Assembly: GCF_029338515.1 (NCBI RefSeq)
Contig: NZ_CP119988.1
Span: 744,001 to 808,000, forward strand
DNA from: Haloglomus litoreum
Lineage (GTDB): Archaea > Halobacteriota > Halobacteria > Halobacteriales > Haloarculaceae
Length of the DNA stretch: 64,000 nucleotides
Direction of reading: 5' to 3'
Both the position numbers and the translations under genes were made by a program. Below the pieces are notes generated by a model. That model searched no databases, had not been told where the DNA came from, and worked only from the letters and a program-made list of their open reading frames with translations. Each line of letters opens with the position of its first letter. Positions within the stretch are counted from its first letter, which is position 1. Shown piece after piece: positions 32,580-42,492 of the stretch.

Positions 32580-33523
32580 AGTCCGTCCTCGCCATCGCGC
32601 GCAAGGACTTCGAGGACGCCATCCGGTCGCGGGGGGTGTTGCTGGTCTCCGTGCTGTTCGTCGGGCTGTTCGTGTTCGGTGCGTACTTCTTCGCCGACAC
32701 GGTCTCGCAGGCGGCCCAGCAGGCCGGGAACGCGCCCGCACAGGGGGGCAGTGGCGGCGGTCCGGACTCGAACACGTTCCTCCGGGTCCTCTCCTCGGGC
32801 GTGACGCTGCTCGTGCCCGTCGTCGCGCTCGTCGCCTCGTACAGCGCCATCGTCGGCGAGCGGACGGACGGGACCCTGAAGCTCCTGCTCTCGCTGCCCC
32901 ACTCCCGCCGGGACGTGGTCCTCGGGAAGCTCCTGGGTCGTGGGGCGGTGGTCTGTCTGCCGGCGGTCGGCGGCCTGCTCCTGGCGATGCTGGTGTTCCC
33001 GTTCACCGGGGTCGCGCTCAAGCCGGTCGCGTTCCTGGGGTTCATCCTCCTGACCGGGCTGCTGGCGGTGACGTTCGTCTCGCTCTCGGTCGGGATCTCG
33101 GCGGCCGCCTCGACCGACCGCCGGGCCGTCGTCGGGACCGTCGGCGCCTACCTCGGTCTGCTGGTGTTCTGGAACCAGGCAGTCGACCCGGCGGTGACCC
33201 GGCTGGCGAACGTCCTCGACTGGGGCCAGGCGACCGTGCTGAAGGCCTCGATCACTGCGAAGCTGCTCAACCCGCTCGGGGCGTACAACTCGCTCGTCGC
33301 CTCGCTGGTCACCGACTCGACCGCCTCGGCCCGGGCCGCCGTCACGGGGGGGATCCAGCTCTCCCGCCAGGCGGGGCTCCTCCAGCGCGTCTACGCCCAG
33401 CAGCTCGGCCAGGGGGGTATCCCGTTCTACCTCACCGACGCCGCCGTGGTCGTCTACCTGCTGCTGTGGCTGGTCCTGCCCCTCCTCGCCGGATACGCCC
33501 TGTTCCGGTCGGCGGACCTCTGA
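32576..33523 (+). CDS. ABC-2 type permease
   Basis: A 315-residue membrane protein with about six helices. N-terminal block SVLAIARKDFEDAIRSRGVLL and the conserved VGERTDGTLKLLLSLPHSRRDVVLGKLLGR near 97-126 are typical of ABC-2 (NosY-like) permeases. A Gly/Gln-rich outer loop is near 45-65. It starts at GTG inside the ATPase stop, so it is its direct partner. No substrate-specific feature seen. Confidence 0.88.
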   Translation: MKSVLAIARKDFEDAIRSRGVLLVSVLFVGLFVFGAYFFADTVSQAAQQAGNAPAQGGSGGGPDSNTFLRVLSSGVTLLVPVVALVASYSAIVGERTDGTLKLLLSLPHSRRDVVLGKLLGRGAVVCLPAVGGLLLAMLVFPFTGVALKPVAFLGFILLTGLLAVTFVSLSVGISAAASTDRRAVVGTVGAYLGLLVFWNQAVDPAVTRLANVLDWGQATVLKASITAKLLNPLGAYNSLVASLVTDSTASARAAVTGGIQLSRQAGLLQRVYAQQLGQGGIPFYLTDAAVVVYLLLWLVLPLLAGYALFRSADL

Positions 33524-33661
33524 GTGGGGGAACCACGGACAATCGGTGAACGTCCGGGATATTCTCGTTCTGCCACAACCCACCGCGATATACTGCATAT
33601 GATCCGACAGTTCTCTCGATGGTCGGTAGACATCGAGGTTGGTTGCGCGCCGCGGCCACGC

Positions 33662-33669
33662 GGTTTATC
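33662..33669 (+). promoter_or_regulatory. TATA box of htpX
   Basis: GGTTTATC centred 30 bases before the ATG at 33696; supports that start against the open frame further upstream. Confidence 0.55.
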
Positions 33670-33695
33670 ACCCTCCGCGGCCTACCCCGGGGTAC

Positions 33696-34526
33696 ATGAC
33701 AGATTTCGGACTGCGACTGCGGATGGTCGTCGTCGGGACGATCCTGTTCGCGTTCTACCTCGCGGCGGGCACCTTCGTGGCGGCGGCGACCGGGCTGCCG
33801 CTCCTGCCCGTCCTCGCGGTGGGTATCCTCGTCGTCCCGGCGCTCCAGTACAAGCTCGGCAAGTGGCTCGCCACGCGGAAGGCCGAGGAGATACCGGCGG
33901 GCGCCACCGGCCGGTACGGCGACATCCGGCAGATGACGCTGGACCTGGCCGACGAGATGGACGTCCCCGAGCCGACGGTGATGAAGATGCGGATGGGCGT
34001 CCCCAACGCCTTCGCCGTCGGGCGGAAGGGTGCCGGCGTGGTCGTCGTCAGCGAGGAGCTCGTCGCCCTGCTCGACCGTGACGAACTCGAGGGGGTCATC
34101 GCCCACGAACTGGCCCACATCAAGAACCGCGACGTGGTGACGATGGTCGTCGGGCAGTCCATCGGGATGATCGTCGGCTACGTCGCCTACTTCGCGGTGC
34201 TGATGATGGGCGAGGACAACATCGGCTCGTTCATCCTGGCGATGGTGGTCTCCTCCATCGCGAACGCGCTGGTGATGATCTTCGTGCTCGCCATCTCGCG
34301 CTACCGGGAGTACGTCGCCGACTCGGACGCGAAGGACGCCATCGGCACCGGCGACCCGCTGGCGCGGGCGCTGGAGAAGATCTCCCGCGGCTCCGAGGGG
34401 CGCGAGATGGAGATGAACGAGTCGATGAGCGCGCTCTGCATCTTCAACTCGGAGCGCGGGCTGCTGGAGAAGATCTTCTCCACGCACCCGCCAACGGAGA
34501 AGCGTATCGAGCGGCTTCGGGCCTGA
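33696..34526 (+). CDS. htpX: HtpX-like membrane zinc metalloprotease (M48)
   Basis: A 276-residue integral membrane protease for quality control of membrane proteins. Two helices lie near the N-terminus (about 10-60), then the zinc motif HELAH at about 137-141, two helices near 155-210, and the third-ligand region SRYREYVADSDA near 205-216 (Glu). The C-terminal STHPPTEKRIERL is typical of HtpX. It is convergent with the E2 gene across a 140-base gap with T-tracts. Confidence 0.93.
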   Translation: MTDFGLRLRMVVVGTILFAFYLAAGTFVAAATGLPLLPVLAVGILVVPALQYKLGKWLATRKAEEIPAGATGRYGDIRQMTLDLADEMDVPEPTVMKMRMGVPNAFAVGRKGAGVVVVSEELVALLDRDELEGVIAHELAHIKNRDVVTMVVGQSIGMIVGYVAYFAVLMMGEDNIGSFILAMVVSSIANALVMIFVLAISRYREYVADSDAKDAIGTGDPLARALEKISRGSEGREMEMNESMSALCIFNSERGLLEKIFSTHPPTEKRIERLRA

Positions 34527-34666
34527 GCTTTCTTCTCGCCGCGGTTCTCCGGCCGGAGCGCCCGCAGGGCGCGGAGGCCGGCAGAGTTTTTCTGAACGTT
34601 TTTGCGAGGAGTGGTGCCCAGAGCGCCGCCGAAGGCGGCGTGAGGGCACCCGACGAGTAAAAAGCT
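34527..34666. terminator. bidirectional terminator region between htpX and the E2 gene
   Basis: A GC-rich inverted repeat (about 34551-34584) is followed by two T5 tracts at 34587-34591 and 34599-34603 (core TTTTTCTGAACGTTTTT), then a GCCGCCGAAGGCGGC hairpin near 34625-34639, with AAAAAGC close to the E2 stop for the other strand. A related CTGAACGTTT with T-run occurs at 60863-60878. Confidence 0.5.
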
Positions 34667-36304
34667 CTACTCCAGCAGCAGCAACTCGGGGTTCTGCAGG
34701 TACTCCATCAGTGTGTTCGCGAACTGCGCCGCGTCCGCGCCGTCGATGACGCGGTGGTCGATGGTCAGCGAGATGGGGATGGTGTGCTTCGCCACCACCT
34801 CCCCGTCCTCCACGACGGGGCGCTCCTTCAGTTCCCCCAGCCCGAGGATGGCGGTCTCGGGGTAGTTGATGATGGGCGTGGCGTACTCGCCGCCGATAGC
34901 ACCGAAGTTGGTGATGGAGAAGGTGCCGCCCTGCATCTCCTCGCGGCTGATGGACCGGTCGCGGGCCTTGCTCGCCAGCTCGTTCACCTCGCTGGCGATG
35001 GTGAGCATGTCCTTCTCGCCGGCCGACTTCACGACCGGGACCATCAGGCCCGCCTCGGTGGCGACGGCGATGCCGATGTTGTGGTAGTGCTTGACGAGTA
35101 TCTCCTCCTCGTCCTCGTCGAGTTGCGAGTTGAGGATGGGGAACTCCTTCAGCGCCGCCACGATGGCCTTCACGATGAAGGGCATGTAGGTCAGCTTGAT
35201 GCCGCGTTCCTCGGCCTTCGGCTTCAGCCGGGCCCGCGTGTCCACGAGGTCGTCGACGACGACGGTGTCGTGGTGGGTGACGTGGGGCGCGGTGTACTTC
35301 GAGTTCTCCATCGCCTTCCCGATGGTCCGGCGGATGCCCCGGTAGGGGACCCGCTCGACCTGGCCCTCGGGTGTCGTCTCGGTGTCGGCGGCGGTCGCAC
35401 CGGCGGCGGTCGTGGCCGTCTCGCCGCCGGTCGCCTGCGTGACGGCCTGCGTGTCGGCCTGCTGGGCGGCGCGCTGGGCCTCGGCGTACGCCCGGACCTG
35501 CTCGGCGTCGACGAACGGCTCGCCGTCGCGGATCTCGTCGGTCGGCACGTCGTCGATGTCGATGCCCTCCTCCGCGGCCACCTGTCGTGTGGCGGGGGCG
35601 GCCAGGGTTCGGTCGCGGCCGGCCGCCTCGGGCGCGCCGCCGGGGTGCGCGTCGGCGGGCGCGGAGCCGTCGTCGCTTCCGGCCGCCGGTTCGTCGGTCA
35701 CCTTCCGCGTGGCCGACCGCACGGCGGGTTCGGCCGCCGTCCCGTCCTCGCTCGCGGCCGACGCGGAGGCGCCGCCCGATTCGGCCGCCGCACGCACGTC
35801 GCCCTCGGTGACCCGGCCGCCGGGGCCGCTGCCGGCGACGGTCTCGATGTCGACGCCGAGTTCGCGGGCCAGGCGGCGGGCTGAGGGCGCCGCGAACACG
35901 CGGCCGCCCTTCGCCGACACCTCGCCGCCGGACTCGCCATCCGTGCTGGCCACTGAGTCGGCCTCTTCGACCGCCGAGACGGCGGATTCGACGTCGGCGG
36001 TGTCGGCCGATCTGGACTCGGCACCTCCCTCGTCGGCTGCATCCTCCATCGGCTCGACGGGCTCGCCTTCCACATCGAACGTGATGATGACCTCGCCGAC
36101 GGGGACCATCTCGCCTTCCTCGGCGAGGATCTCGCGAACGGTCCCGTTGACGGGCGCGGGCACCTCGACGACGGCCTTGTCGGTCTCGACCTCGGCGACG
36201 GGCTGGTCCTCGGTGACCGTGTCGCCGACCTTGACCAGCCAGGTGACGATCTCCGCCTCCGTCAGCCCCTCGCCCACGTCGGGGAGTTTGAACTCGCGGA
36301 CCAT
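34667..36304 (-). CDS. pdhC: 2-oxoacid dehydrogenase E2 (dihydrolipoyl acyltransferase)
   Basis: A 545-residue core of a pyruvate or branched-chain 2-oxoacid dehydrogenase complex. Lipoyl domain 1-80 with lipoyl-lysine in ETDKAVVE (about Lys43); acidic linkers; two peripheral-subunit-binding-like segments, AAPSARRLARELGVD near 145 and AAPATRQVAAEEGID near 225; catalytic acyltransferase domain about 310-545 with ITNFGAIGG and the active-site DHRVIDGADAAQF near 515. It is the last gene of the E1-alpha, E1-beta, E2 run. The E3 gene (lpd) that commonly follows in haloarchaea is absent here. Confidence 0.93.
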   Translation of the reverse strand: MVREFKLPDVGEGLTEAEIVTWLVKVGDTVTEDQPVAEVETDKAVVEVPAPVNGTVREILAEEGEMVPVGEVIITFDVEGEPVEPMEDAADEGGAESRSADTADVESAVSAVEEADSVASTDGESGGEVSAKGGRVFAAPSARRLARELGVDIETVAGSGPGGRVTEGDVRAAAESGGASASAASEDGTAAEPAVRSATRKVTDEPAAGSDDGSAPADAHPGGAPEAAGRDRTLAAPATRQVAAEEGIDIDDVPTDEIRDGEPFVDAEQVRAYAEAQRAAQQADTQAVTQATGGETATTAAGATAADTETTPEGQVERVPYRGIRRTIGKAMENSKYTAPHVTHHDTVVVDDLVDTRARLKPKAEERGIKLTYMPFIVKAIVAALKEFPILNSQLDEDEEEILVKHYHNIGIAVATEAGLMVPVVKSAGEKDMLTIASEVNELASKARDRSISREEMQGGTFSITNFGAIGGEYATPIINYPETAILGLGELKERPVVEDGEVVAKHTIPISLTIDHRVIDGADAAQFANTLMEYLQNPELLLLE

Positions 36305-36306
36305 GC

Positions 36307-37326
36307 TCAGAACTCCACCGTCTCCCGGATACCGTCTGCGATGCGCGCGGCCTCCGGGAGGTAGTAGTCCTCCAGCGCGTACAGCGGGAACGGCACGTCG
36401 AACCCGGTGACGCGGTTGACCGGCGCCTCCTGGTAGAGCAGCGCCTCCTCCTGGATGGTCGCGGTTATCTCGCCCGCGAGGCCGCCCGTCTTGGGTGCCT
36501 CGTGGACCACCACCGCGCGCCCGGTCTTCTTGAACGACTTGAGGATGGTGTCGGTGTCCATCGGCGACAGCGTCCGGAGGTCGACCACCTCGCAGTCGAT
36601 GCCCTCGTTCTCGGCGAGCTCCTCGGCGGCCTCCATCGTGGGCCGGGTCATCGCGCCCCAGGTGTAGACCGACACGTCGGCGCCCTCGCGCCGGACCGCG
36701 GCCTCCCCGAGCGGGACGGTGTAGGTCTCGTCGGGCACCTCCTCGCGGAAGGCCCGGTAGATGAGCTTGGGTTCGAGGAAGACGACGGGGTCCGGGTCGC
36801 GGATGGCCGACGCCAGCAGCCCCTTCGTGTCGTACGGGGTCGAGGGGATGACGACCTTCAGGCCGGGTTCGTGGACGAAGAACGCCTCCTTCGACTCGGA
36901 GTGGTGTTCCGGGGCGCGGATGCCGCCGCCGTAGGGGGCGCGCACCACCATCGGACAGGTGTAGCGCCCGCGCGAGCGGGTGCGCATCCGTGCGGCGTGG
37001 GAGATGATCTGGTCGAACGCGGGATAGATGAACCCCATGAACTGGATCTCGGGGACGGGCCGCATCCCGTAGGCCGCCATCCCGACCGCGGTGCCGACGA
37101 TGCCGGCCTCCGCGAGCGGCGTGTCGACGACGCGGTCGCCGCCGAACTCGTCGTAGAGGCCCTGCGTGGCGCGGAAGACGCCGCCGTTCTGGCCGACGTC
37201 CTCGCCCATCACCAGCACCGAGTCGTCCCGCTCCATCTCGCCGTACAGCCCGTCCCGGACGGCCTGTACGAGGGTCAGGTTCTGCGTGCTACCGCTGCCG
37301 GCCGTGTCCGCGTCTTGCGTGCTCAT
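36307..37326 (-). CDS. pdhB: 2-oxoacid dehydrogenase E1 beta subunit
   Basis: A 339-residue transketolase-type subunit of the E1 heterotetramer. Blocks: [17 protein letters not shown] near 41, [20 protein letters not shown] near 69-88, [13 protein letters not shown] near 95, [19 protein letters not shown] near 140-158 and the C-terminal [15 protein letters not shown]. The start at 37326 overlaps the E1-alpha stop by 4 bases, and 2 bases separate its stop from the E2 start. The Thr/Ser/Gly-rich first 15 residues are variable. Confidence 0.94.
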   Translation of the reverse strand: MSTQDADTAGSGSTQNLTLVQAVRDGLYGEMERDDSVLVMGEDVGQNGGVFRATQGLYDEFGGDRVVDTPLAEAGIVGTAVGMAAYGMRPVPEIQFMGFIYPAFDQIISHAARMRTRSRGRYTCPMVVRAPYGGGIRAPEHHSESKEAFFVHEPGLKVVIPSTPYDTKGLLASAIRDPDPVVFLEPKLIYRAFREEVPDETYTVPLGEAAVRREGADVSVYTWGAMTRPTMEAAEELAENEGIDCEVVDLRTLSPMDTDTILKSFKKTGRAVVVHEAPKTGGLAGEITATIQEEALLYQEAPVNRVTGFDVPFPLYALEDYYLPEAARIADGIRETVEF

Positions 37327-38426
37327 TCCAGGAGTACCTCGTCGCCGTGCGTTTCGCGTAGCCGCTGGAGGTACGCGAGCTGTTCCTGCAGCCGCTTCGG
37401 CTGGTCGGCGTAGACGTGCTCGAAGATCTCCTCGGGCTCCGGTCGCTCGACCGTCTCGGCCGTCTCGATGGCGTCCGCGACGGCCTCCTCGACCTCGCGC
37501 TGGAGTTCGGCCTCGCGCTCGTCGTCGAGGAGGTCCCGGTCCCGGAGGAACGCCTCCAGCCGGGGGATGGGGTCCTTGGCCTTCCAGCGCTCGACCTCGT
37601 CCTCGTCGCGGTAGACGGACGGGTCGTCGGCCGTGGTGTGTGCGCCGAAGCGGTACTGGACCGCCTCGATGAGGGTCGGACGCAACTCGTCCTCGTCGGG
37701 GTCCTTGGCCTTCTCGACGGCCTCGCGGGTCACCTTGTAGACGGCGAGCGGGTCCATCCCGTCGACCTGGACGCCCTCGAAGCCGTAGCCGACGGCCTTC
37801 TGCGCCAGCGTCTCCGCCGCGGTCTGGCGCTCGCGCGGGACGGAGATGGCCCACTGGTTGTTGTTGCAGAAGAAGATCGCGGGGGCGTCGAACACGCCCG
37901 CGAAGTTCAGCCCCTCGTGGAAGTCGCCCTCGCTCGTGGCGCCGTCGCCGAAGTAGCAGATGAACGCCTCGTCGTTGCCCTGCAGCCGGGAGGCCCACGC
38001 CATCCCGGTCGCGTGGGGGATCTGCGTGGCGATGGGGACCGCGACGGGGAAGATGTTCAGGTCGTCCAGCTTGTTCCCGCGCTCGTCACCCATCCAGTAG
38101 CGCAGCGTCCCGCTGAGGCTCTGGCCCCGGACGAGCGCGACGCCGTGCTCGCGGTAGGAGGGGACGACCCAGTCGGTCTCGTCGAGGGCGTACGCGGAGC
38201 CGACCTGGGCGCCCTCCTGCCCGGAGAGGGGTGGGTAGGTGCCCATCCGACCCTGCCGCTGGAGGCTCACCGCGCGCTGGTCGAAGTGACGCGCCAGTTT
38301 CATGTCGCGGTACATCCCGAGGAGGTCGTCGTCGGGGATATCGGGGACCTCGGCCCCGTCGAGGACACGCCCGTCCTCGTCGAGGATCTGGACCTGCTCT
38401 CGCGGGTCCTGCTGTAACGTGCTCAT
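37323..38426 (-). CDS. pdhA: 2-oxoacid dehydrogenase E1 alpha subunit
   Basis: A 367-residue thiamine-diphosphate enzyme. ThDP motif [20 protein letters not shown] near 160-179 ending in [22 protein letters not shown] near 69. It decarboxylates the 2-oxoacid and passes the acyl group to E2 lipoate. Haloarchaeal complexes of this kind act on branched-chain or unknown oxoacids rather than on pyruvate in some tested species, so the substrate is uncertain. It is first of the three-gene operon; a TATA-like AAACTATA lies near 38480 (minus strand). Confidence 0.94.
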   Translation of the reverse strand: MSTLQQDPREQVQILDEDGRVLDGAEVPDIPDDDLLGMYRDMKLARHFDQRAVSLQRQGRMGTYPPLSGQEGAQVGSAYALDETDWVVPSYREHGVALVRGQSLSGTLRYWMGDERGNKLDDLNIFPVAVPIATQIPHATGMAWASRLQGNDEAFICYFGDGATSEGDFHEGLNFAGVFDAPAIFFCNNNQWAISVPRERQTAAETLAQKAVGYGFEGVQVDGMDPLAVYKVTREAVEKAKDPDEDELRPTLIEAVQYRFGAHTTADDPSVYRDEDEVERWKAKDPIPRLEAFLRDRDLLDDEREAELQREVEEAVADAIETAETVERPEPEEIFEHVYADQPKRLQEQLAYLQRLRETHGDEVLLE

Positions 38427-38651
38427 GGGAGTCTCACCCTACGATACGACATACACCCGACTGCCGCCGCCGGTGCCGTATAGTTTACGTAAGATTTGCC
38501 CGAAACGCACGGACGTTCGGCTCCGACCGGTGGAACTGTCGGACGTTACGGGAGCTATCTGAATGGTCGGTGAACGTTCGGGCTGCACCGTCGGCCGAGG
38601 ACGACCCGGCGGTCGGCCGGCACTGGGTGGCCTGCTCCGGCGCCGTGTGGC

Positions 38652-39584
38652 TCAGTCTCCCCGCGCCCGTGCCTCCGCACGCGCCTCCGCGACGCTCTTG
38701 CCCTCCCGGTGGACGGCCTCGACGAAGAACTCACCCGCCTTGAACGACGACCGGACCATCGGGCCCGAGGCGCAGTACGAGAAGTCGAACTCGCCCTCAG
38801 CCACGTCACGCCACGTCTCGAACTTGTCCGGGTGGACGTAGTCGAACACCTCCAGGTGCGACCGCGAGGGCTGGAGGTACTGGCCGAACGTGACGATGTC
38901 CGTCCCGACCTCCCGTAGGTCGCCCAGCGTCCGGTAGACCTCGTGGTCGTACTCGCCGACGCCGAGCATCAGGCTCGTCTTGACGTAGGCGTCCGAGTCG
39001 CGGGCGTACTGTTCGAGGACCGCGAGCGACTGCTCGTAGCCCGCGCGCCGGTCCCGGACGGGCCACTGGAGCCGCTCGACCGTCTCGACGTTGTGCGCCA
39101 ACACGTCCGCGCCCGCCGCGGCGACCTCCGCGACGAGGTCGGCCTCGCCCTGGAAATCGGGCGTGAGCGCCTCGACGAGGATGGACGGGTCACGGTCCTT
39201 GATGGCCCGGATGGTGTCGGCGAAGTGGCCTGCGCCCTGGTCGGGCAGGTCGTCGCGGTCGACCGACGTGAGGACGACGTAGTCGAGGCCGATCTCCGCG
39301 ACGGCGTCCGCGACGTTGGCGGGTTCCTCGGGGTCCGGCAGCTCCATCCCCCCGGTCTCGACGTCACAGAAGTTACAGCCCCGCGAGCAGCGGTCCCCCA
39401 GCAGCATGAACGTCGCCGTGCCGGGGCCGTTCCGCCCGGACCAGCAGTCCCCCAGGTTCGGGCAGGACGCCTCCTCGCAGACGGTGTGAAGGTCGTGCTC
39501 CCGGAGGGTCGACTTGATCTCCGTGAACCGCTCGCCCGACGGTGGCCGCATCTTCAACCAGTCGGGCTTGCGCGTGCCGCTCAT
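38652..39584 (-). CDS. lipA: lipoyl synthase
   Basis: A 310-residue radical-SAM enzyme that inserts two sulfurs into octanoyl groups on E2. The auxiliary cluster motif CEEASCPNLGDCW is at about 36-48 and the radical-SAM motif CSRGCNFC near 67-74. The C-terminal RSS motif is present as GPMVRSSFKAGE near 283-294. It lies upstream of, and on the same strand as, the E1/E2 operon, the complex whose lipoate it makes. A repeat module follows its start on the other side. Confidence 0.95.
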   Translation of the reverse strand: MSGTRKPDWLKMRPPSGERFTEIKSTLREHDLHTVCEEASCPNLGDCWSGRNGPGTATFMLLGDRCSRGCNFCDVETGGMELPDPEEPANVADAVAEIGLDYVVLTSVDRDDLPDQGAGHFADTIRAIKDRDPSILVEALTPDFQGEADLVAEVAAAGADVLAHNVETVERLQWPVRDRRAGYEQSLAVLEQYARDSDAYVKTSLMLGVGEYDHEVYRTLGDLREVGTDIVTFGQYLQPSRSHLEVFDYVHPDKFETWRDVAEGEFDFSYCASGPMVRSSFKAGEFFVEAVHREGKSVAEARAEARARGD

Positions 39585-39599
39585 TGTGTCGGGTGTTGG

Positions 39600-40265
39600 G
39601 GGGTGACGGTGAAAGGTCTATGGTTGGATGGAGGGCCTGGCGAGTCCAGATGTGCGGTGGCACGTGGTGACGGTGAGGTCGCCGATGACACCGGCTACGA
39701 AGCCCTCGCGCTCTCGACCAGCCGGGAGTCGCTGCGCTCCTCGCTCGCGTTGCTCGCTGCGGTGCTTGCTTCCTCCGGGCTGGGTCGAGAGCGCTCGCCC
39801 TTCGAGTCCACCAGGATTCAGTTGTGTCATGGGCGCCGTGGCCCTGCCCTTCCCCAGGTCGCGCGGGTTCGCGGGCGAGCCGCGAACCACGCGGCTCGCG
39901 GTGGCTCCGCCACCGCTCGCTCGGGGCGCCGGAGGCGCCCCGCTCTCCCGGCCGGGTGGCAGTTGGTCGGCTGGTTCCGAGACCAGGAAGCGCGCGGGCG
40001 CCATCCCCGTGGAGGCCGCGAGCGAGAGCGAGCGTCCCGGAACACTCCGGCGCCCGCGCGGGGAGGTGTGGGGACACCCTGCTAGGCGGGAACCACCACG
40101 CGCACACGCTCGACCGAACCAGCAACAGGGTGGGACTGAAAGGGGCCGCCCGCTCGACGAAGCACGGCGACGTAAGCACCGCAACGGAGCGAACGAAGTG
40201 AGCGGAGCGAGGAGCGCACCGAGCCGCGCGAGTCGAGCGGGCGGGGGCTTTCGACAGGGTACTGC
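39600..40265. repeat. long repeat module (copy D) between lipA and rps7
   Basis: The largest gap with copy E. 39840-39872 equals 55125-55157 inverted (33 bases exact). Further family pieces: ACGAAGCCCTCG near 39698, CCCTTCGAGTCC near 39799, GGCTGGTTCC near 39970, GGGACTGAAAGGGGC near 40132 and GGGGGCTTTCGACAGGG near 40245. All open frames are Arg/Ser/Pro-rich shadows. Much of it can fold into long GC stems. Confidence 0.65.
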
Positions 40266-40344
40266 CGTCGCACTCTCGGAACAATAATAGAAAAATAAGC
40301 GGAGCTAACAAGCAGTTAAGATAACAGAAAAGATATGCTCCAGA
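40266..40344. other. AT-rich tract after module D
   Basis: About 80 bases of A/T-rich DNA (AATAATAGAAAAATAAGCGG, AAGATAACAGAAAAGATATG) directly after the module and before the rps7 stop codon. It is downstream of the minus-strand ribosomal genes and could act in 3' end formation. Confidence 0.45.
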
Positions 40345-40956
40345 TTACCGAGCTGCAGCGGCGACGCGCTCCTTCTCTTCCTTCTGGGAGATGGCGTACG
40401 TCTGCAGGTCGTAGTCGGCGGCGCCGATGAGCTGCTGGGCGAGCGCCTCGGCGGCCGTGGTCTTCGTCTTGTAGGAGTTCTGCTTGACGCCCCGGGCGAT
40501 GAACTTCAGGGCCTGGTCGACGCGGCGCTGCGGGGCCACGTCGACCGCCTTCGGGACCGAGATACCGCCGTACTTCAGGCGGACGGTCTCCTCGCGCGGG
40601 CCGCTGTTCTCGACAGCGGTGACGAGGACCTGGACCGGGTTCTCCTCGGTCCGGCTCTCGATGGTGGCGAACGCGTCGCGGACGATCTGGGTCGCCTGCT
40701 GCTTCTTGCCCGTGTTCTCCTCGGTCTGCATCAGGCGGTTGATGAGCCGCTCGACGATGGAGATCTCGGACTTCTTGAACTGCTTGTTCGCGTGGCGACC
40801 CATCGTGTGCGCGACCGGCGTGACGGTGATGTACCGTCGCGTCGAGGGGTCGTCGTACTCGATGTCGTCGACCGAGTACTGCTCGAACAGTTTCGCGGAG
40901 ATGCGCTCGTCCTCCGTGTCGGCGGGTGCGTCGGGGTCAGGCTGTTCCGTGCTCAT
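40345..40956 (-). CDS. rps7: 30S ribosomal protein uS7
   Basis: A 203-residue archaeal S7: an acidic N-terminal extension (about 1-20), then the S7 core with RRYITVTPVAHTMGRHANKQF near 40-60, VERLINRLMQTEENTGKKQQA near 69-89 and the helical YKTKTTAAEALAQQLIGA near 162-179. It binds the 3' domain of 16S rRNA. It starts at the rps12 stop (overlap of 1 base). EF-2, which often follows in archaea, is absent. Confidence 0.97.
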   Translation of the reverse strand: MSTEQPDPDAPADTEDERISAKLFEQYSVDDIEYDDPSTRRYITVTPVAHTMGRHANKQFKKSEISIVERLINRLMQTEENTGKKQQATQIVRDAFATIESRTEENPVQVLVTAVENSGPREETVRLKYGGISVPKAVDVAPQRRVDQALKFIARGVKQNSYKTKTTAAEALAQQLIGAADYDLQTYAISQKEEKERVAAAAR

Positions 40957-41384
40957 TATCGGACGGGCTTCTCCGCGTTCCCGCGGACGAGTTCGATCAG
41001 GGAGACGCCGTTCACCTTCTCGACCTTGTAGTTGACACCGGAGAGGTCACCCATCGCGCGGCCCTTCGCGCCGCCGATGCCGGCGATGGTGACCTCGTCG
41101 TGCTCGTCGATGAACGAGATGGCACCGTCACCGGGACAGAACGCGGTGACCTGCTTCCCGTTCTTGATGAGCTGGACCCGGACACACTTCCGGATCGCGG
41201 AGTTGGGCTGCTTGGCCTCGATGCCCACCTTCTCCAGTACGATACCTCGGCCCTGCGGGGCGCCTTCGAGCGGGTCGGACTTCTTGCCCAGCCCGCGTGC
41301 CCGCCGTGCGTAATCCGAGTCGGACCACCGCTGCTTCTGGCGGTCCTTCTTCAGCTTACGCGCGGCGTACTTGCCGTTCGCCAT
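40956..41384 (-). CDS. rps12: 30S ribosomal protein uS12
   Basis: A 142-residue archaeal S12 (S23e type). The decoding-centre block [21 protein letters not shown] is near 54-74; [16 protein letters not shown] near the N-terminus is basic. The ATG at 41384 ([11 protein letters not shown]) is the family start; the upstream open extension is discarded. It is directly followed by rps7. It is usually preceded by nusA in archaea, but here two unrelated genes lie between. Confidence 0.97.
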   Translation of the reverse strand: MANGKYAARKLKKDRQKQRWSDSDYARRARGLGKKSDPLEGAPQGRGIVLEKVGIEAKQPNSAIRKCVRVQLIKNGKQVTAFCPGDGAISFIDEHDEVTIAGIGGAKGRAMGDLSGVNYKVEKVNGVSLIELVRGNAEKPVR

Positions 41385-41501
41385 AGTGCAAGTGCGTTTC
41401 CGGTGGAGGGACTTAAACGTCCCTTTTCGTTCGCCGGCGCGTGAGCCCCTCACGTGGTGTCGGGCCGGACGAACACGGCCGCCGCTGCCCCCTCGAGGCG
41501 G

Positions 41502-42410
41502 TCACTCCTCCAGCGTCAGCTCGTTCTCCGTCGAGATGTAGGTGTCCGGGTCCTGCGGGCGCGCGACGAGCCGCCGGAGTTCGAGTTGCTCCATCGCCTC
41601 GTCGGCCAGCGCCGAGAGCCGCCACTCCTCGCCGTCCGACAGCGGCGCCGACCGGGCGTTGTCGTAGACGGCGAGGGTGCCGATGGGGTGCCCGTCCGGC
41701 GCGACCAGTCGGGCGCTGGCGTACCAGCGGAACTCCCCGTCGGGGGCGAGGTCGGCCCACTCGTGGTCCTGCAGGTCCGGGATGCAGGTCACGCCGGGGT
41801 CGAGGAACGCGCGGGCACAGAGGCTCTCGCGCCGCGGCTGCGTCACGTCCGGGGTCCCGTAGGCCGCGAGCGCCTGGTAGCGGGTGCGGTCGACGAGGCC
41901 GACCAGCGCCGCCGAGACGCCGAGGGTCTCGGCCGTCAGCCGGCAGAGCCGCTCCAGACTGGGCCGCGCCAGCAGCGGCGCCATCCCGTACTGGTCGGCC
42001 GTGACCGCGCGGGCCTCCTCGTCGTCGGCCAGCGGGTAGTCGGCCTCGTCGGGCCGGATCGCTTCGAGCACCCGGTCGGCCAGCCGCTCGAACTGGTCCG
42101 GCTGTGACTTGTCGACGTGGCCGGCGACCTCCGGCCGGTCGGCGAGCGGCGAGCGCCCCGCCGTGAACGTGAGGACCGTCACGTTCCGGTCGGCCGCCGT
42201 CCGCAGCGCCTCGTCCCACTCGTCGTCCTGCCCCACCCCCGGCTCGAACACGAGGACGTCGATGTCCTCGCGCTCCAGCGTCGCGGTCGCCACCCGCGGG
42301 TTCGAGGCATCCAGTACGTCCACCCCATCGGCGCGCATCTCCAGCGCCAACCCCGTCGCCTCGGCGGTCGGCCCGGCGTCGACGCAGAGCACCGTGATAC
42401 CCGTCTCCAT
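41502..42410 (-). CDS. GAF-domain sensory protein with receiver-like N-terminus
   Basis: A 302-residue cytoplasmic protein. Residues 1-115 resemble a response-regulator fold (TVLCVDAGPTAEATGLALEM, DIDVLVFEPG, GHVDKSQPDQFERLADRVLEA), and 140-285 a GAF domain with an SLCARAFLDPG...LVAPDGHPIGTLAVYDN core. Such combinations occur in haloarchaeal sensor and bacterio-opsin-activator relatives, but no kinase or HTH domain follows. It lies 82 bases downstream of the NarK-type gene on the same strand and might sense a related signal; that is inference. Confidence 0.75.
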   Translation of the reverse strand: METGITVLCVDAGPTAEATGLALEMRADGVDVLDASNPRVATATLEREDIDVLVFEPGVGQDDEWDEALRTAADRNVTVLTFTAGRSPLADRPEVAGHVDKSQPDQFERLADRVLEAIRPDEADYPLADDEEARAVTADQYGMAPLLARPSLERLCRLTAETLGVSAALVGLVDRTRYQALAAYGTPDVTQPRRESLCARAFLDPGVTCIPDLQDHEWADLAPDGEFRWYASARLVAPDGHPIGTLAVYDNARSAPLSDGEEWRLSALADEAMEQLELRRLVARPQDPDTYISTENELTLEE

Positions 42411-42492
42411 TACCCATCCAGGGCGGCCGCTCCTACTTCAGCGTTCCGTGAAAACGGGTCGGCTGCCTGCTGGTGTGCCGCGCCGGGAGTCG

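Noticed and set aside
39618-40311. Several 180-310 codon frames on both strands in the lipA-rps7 gap
   Set aside because: All frames are open because of GC bias and inverted repeats; no motif and no acidic composition.
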